Part shown: positions 43,115-55,070 of the stretch, piece after piece
Numbering within the stretch: position 1 is the first letter of the stretch
How the letters are laid out: the number at the start of each line of letters is the position of its first letter
NCBI RefSeq assembly: GCF_036116635.1
Contig: NZ_CP107995.1
Coordinates: forward strand, 10,478,001 to 10,542,000
Length of the DNA: 64,000 nt
Origin: Amycolatopsis sp. NBC_00345
Lineage (GTDB): Bacteria; Actinomycetota; Actinomycetes; Mycobacteriales; Pseudonocardiaceae
Reading direction: 5' to 3'
Notes under the pieces: model-generated
What the model was told of the DNA's origin: nothing
Databases searched by the model: none
The model's input: only the letters and a program-made list of their open reading frames with translations
Translations under genes and position numbers: made by a program

Positions 43115-44038
43115 ATGCCAGAGCCCGGACTGGAGATCGACTCGGTCTCCAAGCGCTACGGCACCGTGGTGGCGTTGGAAAAGATGACTTTCGAAGTACG
43201 ACCTGGGGAACTCTTCGGTTTCGTCGGCAGCAACGGCGCCGGCAAGACCACCACCATGCGCATCGCCCTCGGCGTGCTTGCCGCCGACGCCGGCGAGGTG
43301 CGCTACGCCGGTGAGCCGGTGAACTACGAGACCCGCCGCCACATCGGGTACATGCCCGAAGAGCGAGGTCTGTACCCGAAGATGAAGGTCGGCGAGCAGC
43401 TGACGTATCTGGCCCGGCTGCACGGGATGTCGTTGTCCGACGCGAAGGCCTCCACCGAACGGTGGACCGAGCGGCTCGGCGTCGCCACGCGCCGTGACAG
43501 CGAGGTGCAGGCGCTGAGCCTCGGCAACCAGCAGCGGGTGCAGCTCGCCGCCGCGCTGGTGCACGAGCCGCGGATCCTCGTGCTGGACGAGCCGTTCTCC
43601 GGCCTCGACCCGGTCGCGGTGGACGTGATGAGCGCGGTGCTGCGGGAGAAGGCGGCCACGGGCGTGCCTGTCGTGTTCTCCAGCCACCAGCTCGATCTGG
43701 TGGAGCGCCTGTGCGACCGGATCGGGATCGTCCGAAGTGGACGGATGGTGGAGTCGGGATCCGTGGCGGAGCTGCGGTCCGGCGGCGCGGTCCGGCTGCT
43801 CGTCGACGCGCCGGAGGCCGCCGACGGCTGGGCCGCCGGGCTGCCCGGCGTGACCGTGCTCGGCCGCGAGGGCTCCGTGACCGAGGTGGAGCTGGGCGCC
43901 GGCGCGGACGACCAGGCCGTGCTGCGCGCGGCTCTGGCGACCGGGCCGGTGCGCGAGTTTTCGCGGAAGCTGCCCTCCCTGGCCGATCTCTTCCGCTCCG
44001 TCGTGAGCGAGCACAACACTCAGGAGGCGGCGGCATGA
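43115..44038 (+). CDS. ABC-2 exporter ATP-binding protein (NatA-like)
   Basis: A 307-aa ATPase. Walker A is in VGSNGAGKTTTM, the Q-loop is near YMPEERGLYPKMK, the signature is the divergent LSLGNQQRVQLA, Walker B is RILVLDEPFSGLDP and the switch His is in FSSHQLD. The C-terminal 80 residues form the extra domain common in Na+/drug exporters. Its stop overlaps the permease start (ATGA), giving a two-gene exporter. The substrate is unknown. Confidence 0.9.
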   Translation: MPEPGLEIDSVSKRYGTVVALEKMTFEVRPGELFGFVGSNGAGKTTTMRIALGVLAADAGEVRYAGEPVNYETRRHIGYMPEERGLYPKMKVGEQLTYLARLHGMSLSDAKASTERWTERLGVATRRDSEVQALSLGNQQRVQLAAALVHEPRILVLDEPFSGLDPVAVDVMSAVLREKAATGVPVVFSSHQLDLVERLCDRIGIVRSGRMVESGSVAELRSGGAVRLLVDAPEAADGWAAGLPGVTVLGREGSVTEVELGAGADDQAVLRAALATGPVREFSRKLPSLADLFRSVVSEHNTQEAAA

Positions 44039-45249
44039 GCGAGCCCGATGTCCGGATGAGCACGCTTTCGGCGGTCGGCCTGGTGGCCTCGCGCGAGATC
44101 GGCACGCGGGTGAAGTCGAAGGCCTACCGGATCAGCACCTTGATCATGCTGATCCTCGTCGTCGCCGTGACGGTGGTGTTCAAGATCATCGGCAGCGGCA
44201 GCGGTACCGACGCCACCGTCGGCTTCGTGCCCGCGGCCGCCCCGCTCGCGGCACCGGTGACGGCCACGGCGAAGTCGATCGGCAAGAACGTCGCCACCCA
44301 GCAGGTGCCCGACCAGCAGGCCGGCGTCGCGAAGCTGAACGACGGCTCGATCGACGCGCTGCTGGTGCAGGACGCGCAGCGGGTGCACGTCCAGGTGAAG
44401 AAGGATCTCGACCCGACGCTGAAAAACGTGCTGAACGTGGTGGCCGGGCAGATCGCCCTCAGCGAGCAGATCCGCGGCCTCGGCGGCGATCCGGCGAAGA
44501 TCGGGGCCGCCGTCGACAGCGCTTCGATCGACGAGCTGCCGCCGCTGCAGCAGCCGTACAACTACGACAGCCAGCAGCTCATTCTCGGCATCATCGCCGG
44601 GATCCTCATCTACATGTCGCTGATGTTGAACGGCCAGAGCGTGGCGCAGGGCGTGGTCGAGGAGAAGACGTCCCGCGTGGTCGAGCTGCTGCTGTCCACG
44701 ATCAAGCCGTGGCAGCTGATGGCGGGCAAGGTGCTCGGCATCGGCACGGTGGGGCTGATCCAGATGCTGGCGATCGGCGTGGTCGGGCTGGCCGCGGGGC
44801 TGGGCCTGGGGGTGCTGACCATCTCGTTGTCGGCGGCCATCGGCACCGTGGTGTGGCTGATCGTCTGGTACCTGCTCGGCTTCTTCATGTACTCGATCGT
44901 CTTCGCCGCGCTCGGCGCGCTCGTCTCCCGTCAGGAGGACGTCGGCGGCGCGACGATGCCGGCGCTGATGCTGGTGATCGCCGGCTACGTGGTCGGCATC
45001 TCGGTGCTGCCCTCGGACCCGTCGAACTCGTTCGCCGAGGTCCTGTCGGTGATCCCGGTCTTCGCACCGACGCTGATGCCGATGCGGCTGGCGATGGGCG
45101 GGGTGCCGGTGTGGGAGGCCGTGTTGTCGGTGGGGCTCGTGGTGCTGCTGATCCCGGCGCTGATCTGGCTGGCCGCGCGGATCTACCGCAACGCCGTGAT
45201 GCGCACCGGCGCGAAGGTGAAGCTGCGGGACGCGTTGAGCGCTGCCTGA
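44035..45249 (+). CDS. ABC-2 exporter permease (NatB-like)
   Basis: A 404-aa membrane protein. The first helix is ISTLIMLILVVAVTVVFKI. A large extracytoplasmic domain (about 55-180) follows, then five more helices beginning ILGIIAGILIYMSLML. The segment GVVEEKTSRVVELLLSTIKP is the NatB/ABC-2 family signature. It starts at an ATG overlapping the ATPase stop, with GGAGG upstream. It forms the membrane half of the exporter. Confidence 0.88.
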   Translation: MSEPDVRMSTLSAVGLVASREIGTRVKSKAYRISTLIMLILVVAVTVVFKIIGSGSGTDATVGFVPAAAPLAAPVTATAKSIGKNVATQQVPDQQAGVAKLNDGSIDALLVQDAQRVHVQVKKDLDPTLKNVLNVVAGQIALSEQIRGLGGDPAKIGAAVDSASIDELPPLQQPYNYDSQQLILGIIAGILIYMSLMLNGQSVAQGVVEEKTSRVVELLLSTIKPWQLMAGKVLGIGTVGLIQMLAIGVVGLAAGLGLGVLTISLSAAIGTVVWLIVWYLLGFFMYSIVFAALGALVSRQEDVGGATMPALMLVIAGYVVGISVLPSDPSNSFAEVLSVIPVFAPTLMPMRLAMGGVPVWEAVLSVGLVVLLIPALIWLAARIYRNAVMRTGAKVKLRDALSAA

Positions 45250-45287
45250 GTGGTTTCGGTGGGGCACGGGTGGCCACGAGCGTCCGG

Positions 45288-45400
45288 GGGCGTGAGTGGC
45301 CACTCGTGTGTCCGGGTGGTTCGCGGGCGTGGGTGGCTGCGCGTGTGTCCCGGTGGTGCTGGTTCGGGCGATGGGGTGGCTACCTGCGTGCTCACCTGGT
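45288..45400. repeat. Degenerate 37-41-nt direct repeats
   Basis: Units beginning GGGCGTGAGTGGC (45288), GGGCGTGGGTGGC (45325) and GGGCGATGGGGTGGC (45366) continue with TGTGTCC-GGTGGT-like text. A weaker copy precedes them. They follow directly after the exporter operon. Confidence 0.45.
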
Positions 45401-45407
45401 GACGGTG

Positions 45408-45436
45408 GGTGCGAGTGGCCACTAACCACTCGCACC
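45408..45436. terminator. Hairpin after the exporter operon
   Basis: GGTGCGAGTGG (45408-45418) and CCACTCGCACC (45426-45436) form a perfect 11-bp stem with loop CCACTAA, about 160 bp past the permease stop. It may be a terminator or part of the local repeat family built on GAGTGGCCAC. Confidence 0.45.
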
Positions 45437-46166
45437 TCACCTTCGCCGCCCGGGCTGCTCACCCCGCGTCAGCACGCCCCTTAAACCACTCCGGCCCACA
45501 GCGTCACCACGCGCACCGCCCACTCGCGCGAGCGCGCGGGTAACCCGTGCCGGCGCGGGTGAGCGGTCCGCGTGGCGTTGATGGGGCGCGGGGCGCTCGC
45601 GGCGGGCGAATGGTCGTGAGCGTGTTCGCGTGGTGACGGTTCGGCGCGAGTGGTCGGCAGCGCGCTTTGTGTGGTGCCTGTTAAATCGCGAGCGGCCGTG
45701 TGCGTGTCCACGCCGGGATGCGTGGTGATGATTGGGCCGAATGGCCGCGCGCTGGTCCGTCGGGCGGGAGCGGCCGCAACTATGCCGTTAACTGTGCCGC
45801 CTGGTCAGGGCCGCGAGCGCGAGTGACCACAAACGCGCCTGCCTGCTGATGGCGTAACCGTGGTGAACAAGCGCCGTCGGCCGGGGAAACCCGAAGCGTA
45901 TTCGCAGCGCGACGGCGCGCGTACGCGCTGAATACCTCCGGGAAATGCTCGAGGCCGCCCGGCGCTTGCGGTTTTCGCTGCGCCGGACGGCCTCGTCTCC
46001 CCGGTCCCCACCGGTAGTACAAGTATGGCCGTCATTGATCTTCCCGCGCCAGTCTTCTCACTCGATCGTGGTGCACAGCACTCTCCTTCGCTGGGTACCT
46101 GGTCAACGAACCGGTGCAGAGCGGACGCAGCCGGATTCGAAGCCGACCACGGCGAAGGGAGCCCGC
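45437..46166. other. 730-bp region without a convincing gene
   Basis: Short open frames of 76-80 codons exist on the minus strand but have no start context or family features. Simple GAGTGG/GCGAGTGG motifs recur up to about 45800. The last 100 bp must hold the promoter of the TM-helix protein gene. Confidence 0.4.
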
Positions 46167-47108
46167 GTGGGTGAGCAATTGAAGGACGGACTCGGACAGG
46201 CCTGGAATCTGGTGGCCACGTTCGTCCCGAAACTCGTCGGATTTCTGATCATCCTGTTCATCGGCTGGCTGATCGCGAAAGCCGTGTCCAAAGCACTCGC
46301 ACTGGTGCTCGGAAAGCTCGGATTCTCGCGGCTGATCGAGAAGACCGGGCTCACCGGAATGATGAAGCAGGCGAATGTGGACGCCACCGGCATCCTGGTC
46401 AAACTCGTCTACTACTTCATTCTGCTGATCGCCCTCCAGCTGGCGTTCGGCGTGTTCGGCCAGTCGAACCCGGTCAGCCAGCTGCTGAACGAGATCATCG
46501 CGTTCCTGCCGCGGATCCTGGTGGCGCTGGTGCTGATCGTGGTGGCCGCGGCCATCGCCAAGGTGGTGCGTGACGTGGTCACGTCCGCGATGTCGGCCCG
46601 TCCCGCGGGCCGTCTGCTCGGGACCGTCGCCTACTGGCTGATCATGGCGTTCGGCATCATCGCGGCGCTGGGCCAGGTGAACATCGCGACGGCGGTGACG
46701 GGCCCGGTGCTGATCGCCGTGCTCGCGACCATCGGCGGGGTTGTCGTGGTCGGCTTCGGCGGCGGCCTGATCAAGCCGGCCCAGGACCGCTGGGGTGGCT
46801 GGCTCGCCAACCTCCAGGGCCAGCTCGGCAACAGCGACGGCAACGGCACCCAGCCGCGCCAGGTCGGCGGCCAGGCCCAGACACAGCAGGCCCAGGCTCA
46901 GCAGGCCCAGACGCAGCAGGCCCAAGGCCAGCAGGCTCAGACGCGACAGACCCAAGGCCAGCAAACCCAGGCTCAGCCGACGCAAGCGCAGCCGACGCGA
47001 GCCCAGGCCCAGCCGACGCAGGCCCAGGCCGCCCACGCGGGCAACGGCCACCAGCCCGGCTCCGACACACCGACCCCGCCCGCCGGGTTCGGCCGCGTCG
47101 AGCGCTGA
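46167..47108 (+). CDS. TM-helix-repeat (MscS-like/CmpX) membrane protein with Gln-rich tail
   Basis: A 313-aa protein. Residues 1-205 hold four to five hydrophobic helices with the conserved TM_helix pattern (FVPKLVGFLIILFIGWLIAKAV; FLPRILVALVLIVVAAAIAKVV; VGFGGGLIKPAQDRW). This is the family of small MscS-related channels. From about residue 225 the tail is low complexity, with many QAQTQQAQ and QAQPTQ repeats. The GTG start at 46167 has GAAGGGA upstream. A role in osmotic or membrane-tension response is a family-based guess. Confidence 0.72.
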   Translation: MGEQLKDGLGQAWNLVATFVPKLVGFLIILFIGWLIAKAVSKALALVLGKLGFSRLIEKTGLTGMMKQANVDATGILVKLVYYFILLIALQLAFGVFGQSNPVSQLLNEIIAFLPRILVALVLIVVAAAIAKVVRDVVTSAMSARPAGRLLGTVAYWLIMAFGIIAALGQVNIATAVTGPVLIAVLATIGGVVVVGFGGGLIKPAQDRWGGWLANLQGQLGNSDGNGTQPRQVGGQAQTQQAQAQQAQTQQAQGQQAQTRQTQGQQTQAQPTQAQPTRAQAQPTQAQAAHAGNGHQPGSDTPTPPAGFGRVER

Positions 47109-47117
47109 GCTTCCCCT

Positions 47118-47160
47118 CGGCGAGGGTCCGGTGCATCGGGTGGGCACCGGACCTTCGCCG
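47118..47160 (+). terminator. Hairpin terminator after the TM-helix protein gene
   Basis: Arms 47118-47134 and 47144-47160 (17 nt) pair with one G-T position around a 9-nt loop. The stem begins 9 nt after the stop codon. There is no T-run, as is usual in this group. Confidence 0.65.
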
Positions 47161-47514
47161 TTCCCGGGCCAGGCACTCCTGCACGCCGAGCGTGCCCCCG
47201 GGCCCCGGCCATGCCTGCTCAACTGCTCTGCCCGGCGGCCTTGTCGTGCCGCCGCGCCCGGCTGCCCGGCTCTGCCGCCGCGCTCTGCCGCCGCGCACCG
47301 CCGCCCGGCTCAGCCGCCGCGCATGGCCGCGGGCCAAGCCGCTCGGTCCCACAGCCCGGCCCAGCGTCCCGCTCAGCCGCTTCGCGAAGCCGTGCCCACC
47401 CAGTCGCCTCACGCAGGGCGTCCCACGAGACGGGATGTCGCTCGCCTCACAACGGTGGGGGAATTGCCCCGCGGTGCTGCATGTTGGGAGCGGTAGACCG
47501 GAAGGGGTGGGGAC
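47161..47514. other. 354-bp low-complexity region before pnuC
   Basis: Contains CTGCCGCCGCGC-type repeats between 47260 and 47340. No gene is supported; the pnuC promoter must lie near its right end. Confidence 0.4.
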
Positions 47515-48150
47515 GTGGACTTCCTGCTGCATCACGGCGTGACCGTGCTGGGCCAGTGGATCTCGATCGCGGAGCTGGCGGGCCAGGTGTTCGCGCTCGC
47601 TGTGGTGTTCCTCGCCGAGCGGCGGACGCTGTGGACGTGGCCGGTGCAGGTCGGCGCCACTGTGCTGCTGTTCTCCGTTTACCTCTCCGCGCACCTCGGC
47701 GGCCTGGCCAGCCGCCAGATCGCCATCCTCGTCATTTCGCTCTACGGCTGGTGGGCGTGGAACCGCCGCAGCGACCCGGTGTACGGCGTGGTCGTGCGTA
47801 AGGGCCGCTGGATCGAGCGGTCCGCGATGCTCGCCGGCTTCGTCGCCGGCACCGTGGTCATGGCGCTCGCACTGCAGGCGCTGAACGCCTCGTGGGCGCC
47901 GTGGCCGGACGCCGCGATCTTCGTCGGCACGCTGGTGGCCTTCGCCGCCCAGGGCGCCGGGCTGGTGGAGTTCTGGCTGGTCTGGCTGGTGGTCGACGCG
48001 ATCGGCGTGCCGCTGCAGATCTCGTCCGGGCTGTACTTCTCCGCGGCCATCTACATCGTCTTCGCCGCGCTGGTCGTGCACGGCTGGTGGAGCTGGAACC
48101 GCACGGCCAAGAGCGTCCACCGGCAGCCGGTCACGGCAGCATCCAGCTGA
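47515..48150 (+). CDS. pnuC: Nicotinamide riboside/mononucleotide transporter PnuC
   Basis: A 211-aa inner-membrane facilitator with about seven hydrophobic helices. The family pattern WVAVVFLAERRTLWTWPVQ-like (here VFALAVVFLAERRTLWTWP) and SLYGWWAWNRR are visible, with the second SW-type repeat LVVHGWWSWNR at the C-terminus. It imports NAD precursors that are trapped by phosphorylation. The gene starts with GTG. Its last 20 bp overlap the end of the convergent lctP gene. Confidence 0.86.
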   Translation: MDFLLHHGVTVLGQWISIAELAGQVFALAVVFLAERRTLWTWPVQVGATVLLFSVYLSAHLGGLASRQIAILVISLYGWWAWNRRSDPVYGVVVRKGRWIERSAMLAGFVAGTVVMALALQALNASWAPWPDAAIFVGTLVAFAAQGAGLVEFWLVWLVVDAIGVPLQISSGLYFSAAIYIVFAALVVHGWWSWNRTAKSVHRQPVTAASS

Positions 48151-49747
48151 GCACCGGGGTGCTCTGGCCGAACACGATCAGGCACATCACCAGCAGCAGG
48201 CCCACGCTCCACGGCAGCACCTTCCGCAGCAGCTTGCCCTCCTCGCCGGGCAGGTTCGCCGCCACGCAGGCGATGGTGAGGTTCTGCGGCGAGATCATCT
48301 TGCCCAGCACGCCGCCGGAGCTGTTCGCCGCCGCCAGCAGGTCGGCGGGCAGCCCGGTCTGGTGCGCGGCCGTCACCTGAAGGGCGCCGAACAGCGCGTT
48401 GGCCGACGTGTCCGAGCCGGAGACGGCGACCCCGAACCAGCCGAGCACCGGCGAAAGGAACGCCAGCCCGGCGCCCGCCGCCGCGATGAACGTGCCGATG
48501 GTGGTGGTCTGCCCGGACAGGTTCATCACGTACGCCAGCGCGAGCACCCCCGTCACCGTGAGGATCGCGAAGCGCAGCTCCTTCACTGTCGCCAGCCACT
48601 CCGCGCCGGCGCCGCTCGCCGTGACCTTCAGTGCGATCACCGTGATGACCCCGGCCAGCAGCACGAGCGTGCCGCCGGTGTTGAGGAACGGCAGCGAGAA
48701 ACTGTTGCCGGACACGGCCTTCCCGTCGGGGCTGTGCACGTCGAGGCCGGCCCAGTGGAACTTCCAGGTGGCCCGGTCGAGCAGGCTCTTCACCGGCGGC
48801 ACCTGCGCGAGCGAGAAGACCACGATGATCAGCGCGTACGGCAGGTAGGCGCGGACGACCTCGCCGCGCTCGTCCGGCCGGTCGAGCGTCTCGGTCCGGG
48901 TGCCGGTGAGCACCTGCGCTCGGACCTCTTCGGGCACCGCGCGCCGGGTCATCGGCAGCGCGACCAGCGCCGCGGCCCCGGCGAGCGCGGCGCCGATGTC
49001 GGCCAGCTGCGGCGAAACGAAGTTGGACGCGAGGAACTGCACCAGCCCGAACGCGATCCCGCAGACCAGCGCCGGCACCCACGTCTCACGCAGGCCGCGG
49101 CGGCCGTCGACGATGATCACCAGCAGCAGCGGCACGAACAGCGCGAGCAACGGCGTCTGCCGCCCGACGATCGACGACACCTGCTCCAGCGGCAGCCCGG
49201 TGACCTGCGCGAGCGTCACCACCGGGGTGCCCATCGCGCCGAACGCCACCGGCGCGGTGTTCGCCACCAGCGCGACCACCGCCGCCTTGGCCGGGCCGAA
49301 GCCCACGGCCACGAGCATCACCGCGCTGATCGCCACCGGCGCGCCGAACCCGGCCAGCGCCTCCATCAGCGCCCCGAAGCAGAACGCGATGATCAGCGCC
49401 TGGATCCGCGGATCGTCGGAGACTCGGCCGAACGAGCGGCGCAGCACGTCGAAGTGGCCCGTGCGCACGGTGACCCGGTAGACCCACAGCGCGTTGACCA
49501 CGATCCACAGAATGGGGAACAGTCCGAAGGCGGCGCCCTGCAGCGCGCCGGAGATCGCCTGGCCCACGGGCATGCCGAACACCACGGTGGCCACGACCAG
49601 CGCGACCACCAGGCCGATCAGCGCGGCGTGGTGCGCCTTGGCCCGGACCACGCCGAGCAGCACCAGCACCACGGCCAGCGGGATGATCGCGACCAGCGCG
49701 GAGACGGCGAGGGAACCGGCCAGCGGGGTGGGCTCCTGCACGAACAA
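48131..49747 (-). CDS. lctP: L-lactate permease
   Basis: About 538 aa with a dozen or more hydrophobic helices. Lactate permease signatures are QEPTPLAGSLAVSALVAIIP at the start, MEALAGFGAPVAISAVML, PVLGWFGVAVSGSDTSANALFG and GGVLGKMISPQNLTIAC. It imports lactate with protons for the adjacent lactate dehydrogenase. The start is uncertain: a TTG at 49747 has GGAGG five bases upstream, and a GTG at 49741 is the other choice. The open frame extends to 49807 without homology. Confidence 0.9.
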   Translation of the reverse strand: MFVQEPTPLAGSLAVSALVAIIPLAVVLVLLGVVRAKAHHAALIGLVVALVVATVVFGMPVGQAISGALQGAAFGLFPILWIVVNALWVYRVTVRTGHFDVLRRSFGRVSDDPRIQALIIAFCFGALMEALAGFGAPVAISAVMLVAVGFGPAKAAVVALVANTAPVAFGAMGTPVVTLAQVTGLPLEQVSSIVGRQTPLLALFVPLLLVIIVDGRRGLRETWVPALVCGIAFGLVQFLASNFVSPQLADIGAALAGAAALVALPMTRRAVPEEVRAQVLTGTRTETLDRPDERGEVVRAYLPYALIIVVFSLAQVPPVKSLLDRATWKFHWAGLDVHSPDGKAVSGNSFSLPFLNTGGTLVLLAGVITVIALKVTASGAGAEWLATVKELRFAILTVTGVLALAYVMNLSGQTTTIGTFIAAAGAGLAFLSPVLGWFGVAVSGSDTSANALFGALQVTAAHQTGLPADLLAAANSSGGVLGKMISPQNLTIACVAANLPGEEGKLLRKVLPWSVGLLLVMCLIVFGQSTPVLSWMLP

Positions 49748-49890
49748 GCCGACCTCCGGGGGACCGATGCTTCCGCATCGCGGCCCACACATCTCAAAGA
49801 AGGGCATTTCACGAGGTGGCTGAGATACTGGTCACAACCCCACACTCCGGTCAACCCGTGTCGCACGACCGGCCCAGTCCGCCCGGAACG

Positions 49891-49969
49891 CCCCAATGTG
49901 GCGTTCGGTGCGTCCAACGCACCCAATGTGGCGTTCGGTGCGTTGAACGCAACCAACGCCACATTGGGG
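49891..49969. repeat. Direct and inverted CCCAATGTGGCGTT repeats
   Basis: CCCAATGTGGCGTTCGGTGCGT occurs at 49892-49913 and again at 49922-49943, and an inverted copy AACGCCACATTGGGG at 49955-49969. Either direct copy can pair with the inverted one, giving alternative stems. It lies between lldD and lctP. Confidence 0.7.
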
Positions 49970-49984
49970 CGCTTCGAACAGGGG

Positions 49985-51196
49985 TCAGCGCAGGGTCGCG
50001 TGCGAGGGCCGGAGGTCTTCGATCCGCCGGACGCCCAGCAGCTGCATGGTCCGGACCATCTCGGTGCGCAGGATGTCGACGCACCGCTGCACCCCGCGCT
50101 CGCCGCCGGCCATCAGGCCGTACAGGAACGCGCGGCCGATCAGCACGGCGTCCGCGCCGCGGGCGAGCGCGGCCACGATGTCGCCGCCGGAGAGGATGCC
50201 GGTGTCGATCCACACCTCGGCGCTGCCCTGCAGCTCGTCGAGCACGGCGGGCAGCAGCTCGATCGGCGTCGGCGCGCGGTCGAGCTGGCGGCCGCCGTGG
50301 TTGGACAGCACCACGCCGTCGGCCCCGTGTTTCACCATGTCACGGGCGTCGTCGACGTTCTGGACGCCCTTGATCACCAGCTTGCCCGGCCAGGTGCGGC
50401 GCACCCAGTCGAGGTCGTCGAAGTCGAGCGTCGGGTCGAACAGCTTGTCCAGCAGCTCGGCCACGGTGCCGCCGAAATGGTTGAGAGAGGCGAAGGTCAG
50501 CGGTTCGGTGGTGAGCAGGTTGATCCACCACGCGGGGTGCATCGCGCCGTTGGCGAACGTCTTGAGTGTGAGCGCGGGCGGGATGGTCAGCCCGTTGCGG
50601 ACGTCGCGCAGGCGGGCGCCGGCGACCGGGGTGTCGACGGTCAGCAGCAGGGTGTCGTAGCCGTTCTCCCACGCCCGATTCATCAGATCTTCGCCGGCGC
50701 CGTGGTCGTTCCAGACGTAGAGCTGGAACCACCGGCGCGCGCCCGGCGCGGCCTCGGCGAGGTCCTCGATCGAGGTGGTGCCCATCGTGGACAGGCCGAT
50801 CGGGAGGCCGTTGCGCTCGGCCACCCGCCCCACCGCGCGCTCGCCCTCGTGCTGCATCATCCGGGTGAACCCGGTGGGCGCGAACGCGAACGGCAGCTCC
50901 GAGCGCCGGCCGAGGATCTCCTTGCTGGTGTCCACATCGGACACGCCCCGCAGCACGTTGGGGTGGAACTCCACGCGCCGGTAGGCCTGACGGGCGCGGC
51001 GGAGGCTGTCCTCCAGCTCCGCGGCGCCGTCGGTGTAGTCGAACGCGGCGCGCGGGGTGCGCTTGCGCGCGATCATCCGCAGGTCGGCGATCGTGTGCGC
51101 GCCGGCCAGCCGCCGGTCGGTCGGGTTGAGCACGACCGGCTTCGGCCGCAGGATCTGCTTCAGTTCGCTCGGCCGCGGCAGGCGACGCTGGGTCAC
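49985..51196 (-). CDS. lldD: L-lactate dehydrogenase (quinone/FMN-dependent alpha-hydroxy-acid oxidase family)
   Basis: A 403-aa FMN enzyme that oxidises L-lactate to pyruvate, passing electrons to the respiratory chain. Features are FAFAPTGFTRMMQHEGE, LSTMGTTSIEDLAEAA, the Lys in LVIKGVQN and the catalytic His in LSNHGGRQLD, followed by DTGILSGGDIVAALARGADAV (FMN phosphate site; quoted in part). It starts with GTG and is upstream of lctP on the same strand, so the two are probably one lactate operon interrupted by repeats. Another 2-hydroxyacid substrate is possible. Confidence 0.88.
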   Translation of the reverse strand: MTQRRLPRPSELKQILRPKPVVLNPTDRRLAGAHTIADLRMIARKRTPRAAFDYTDGAAELEDSLRRARQAYRRVEFHPNVLRGVSDVDTSKEILGRRSELPFAFAPTGFTRMMQHEGERAVGRVAERNGLPIGLSTMGTTSIEDLAEAAPGARRWFQLYVWNDHGAGEDLMNRAWENGYDTLLLTVDTPVAGARLRDVRNGLTIPPALTLKTFANGAMHPAWWINLLTTEPLTFASLNHFGGTVAELLDKLFDPTLDFDDLDWVRRTWPGKLVIKGVQNVDDARDMVKHGADGVVLSNHGGRQLDRAPTPIELLPAVLDELQGSAEVWIDTGILSGGDIVAALARGADAVLIGRAFLYGLMAGGERGVQRCVDILRTEMVRTMQLLGVRRIEDLRPSHATLR

Positions 51197-51216
51197 GCTC
51201 GATCACCCTTCCTCAG

Positions 51217-51234
51217 ACATCCGGAATACATCCG
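51217..51234. promoter_or_regulatory. Direct repeat upstream of lldD
   Basis: ACATCCG occurs at 51217-51223 and 51228-51234, one helical turn apart, 21 bp from the lldD start. It could bind a lactate-responsive regulator, but it does not match any site I know. Confidence 0.22.
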
Positions 51235-51287
51235 ACCTCTACCCTAGACGGCCGGGTGGGAAGTCGGCACGCCCCTGCAGACGAAGA

Positions 51288-51320
51288 GACCCTCCGGGAC
51301 ATTGTGCGTCCGGGAGGGTC
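51288..51320 (-). terminator. Hairpin terminator after aceE
   Basis: GACCCTCC pairs with GGAGGGTC, with further GAC/GTC pairing inside, 28 bp past the aceE stop and about 90 bp upstream of the lldD start on the same strand. Confidence 0.7.
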
Positions 51321-51347
51321 CCTTGCGACCAGGCGATGACTACGCGG

Positions 51348-54143
<2,796 letters not shown>

Positions 54144-54562
54144 GGGGTCTCCTTGTAGCTGGTTGTGCTCTTGGGCGGGAGTGTTCGCCTCTACCCATCG
54201 TCGCCCCCGGCTCGCCTCCCGTCACCACTACTGGGCGGTAACAAAGGTCGACCCGGACGCGCCACTCCCCGCGTGCGGTGTAACGCGCGCGCGTTTTTCT
54301 CCTCCAGCCTAGGGGAGAGGTTTCCGGGACCCACCGGAGCGGTCGTGGGACACTAGTCGCGGACACCCGTCCTGGAGTCGCGTTGCGGCCCCGGGGGCCC
54401 CTACGCTGCGACACGAGTTGTCAAAGATCCGGTGTGGACGGTTGCGCGCAGCGCCGCGCCAGTGTTCGCTATGACAACCGTGTACCCCGAGTGTGGCGGT
54501 CCGTCCCGGTCCGAAGGGCCGAAGGAACGCCACGCTCCGTCGTAGTTGGAGGAGTGGAAGCA
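54144..54562. other. Divergent control region between aceE and the DUF3052 gene
   Basis: 419 bp without a gene. It must contain both promoters. A GC-only palindrome, AACGCGCGCGCGTT, is at 54282-54295, followed by a T-run. I could not identify convincing -10/-35 boxes. Confidence 0.45.
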
Positions 54563-54997
54563 GTGGTCGCCGCGGGAGACGCCGGCAGTGCCAGCGTCGC
54601 CGAGAGGCTTGGCATCAAGCCGGACATGGTGGTCCAGGAGATCGGCTGGGACGAGGACGTCGATGAAGACGTTCGCGCGGCGATCGAAGAGGAGATCGGT
54701 GGTGAGCTCCTGGACGAGGACGCCGACGACGTCGTCGAGGTCGTGCTGCTCTGGTGGCGCGAAGACGACGGCGACCTGGGCGACACCCTCATCGAGGTCA
54801 GGACCCCGCTGGACGAGAACGGCGTGATCTGGGTGCTGACCCCGAAGACGGGTCAGCCAGGGCACGTCGAACCGAGCGAGATCGCCGAAGCCGTGCCGCA
54901 GGTCGGCCTGGCGCAGACCGCCAACATCAGCGTGAGCGCCGACTGGGTCGGCACGAGGCTGGTGTCGCCGAAGTCCTCGAAGGCCAAACAGCGCTGA
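54563..54997 (+). CDS. DUF3052 family protein
   Basis: A 144-aa acidic actinobacterial protein. Family text includes VAERLGIKPDMVVQEIGWDEDVDEDVR, quoted in part, LLWWREDDGDLGDTLIE and LTPKTGQPGHVEPSEI. Function unknown. It sits between aceE and ahpE, as in other actinobacteria. Of the in-frame GTGs, the one at 54563 has the best spacing to GGAGG (ten bases); the GTG at 54554 is too close. Confidence 0.85.
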   Translation: MVAAGDAGSASVAERLGIKPDMVVQEIGWDEDVDEDVRAAIEEEIGGELLDEDADDVVEVVLLWWREDDGDLGDTLIEVRTPLDENGVIWVLTPKTGQPGHVEPSEIAEAVPQVGLAQTANISVSADWVGTRLVSPKSSKAKQR

Positions 54998-55070
54998 GCC
55001 CGGGCCTGCGCCGCTGACACGATAGGGTTGTCGGCGCAGGCACGTGTTCGCTCCGGAGAGGAATCGCCGC

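Noticed and set aside
45481..45711. 76-aa minus-strand open frame in the gap after the exporter genes
   Set aside because: No ribosome site, no hydrophobic or domain pattern, and it sits in repeat-like DNA.
48362..51247. 961-aa plus-strand open frame
   Set aside because: Antisense to lctP and lldD, which have unmistakable signatures; His/Arg/Gln-rich artefact.
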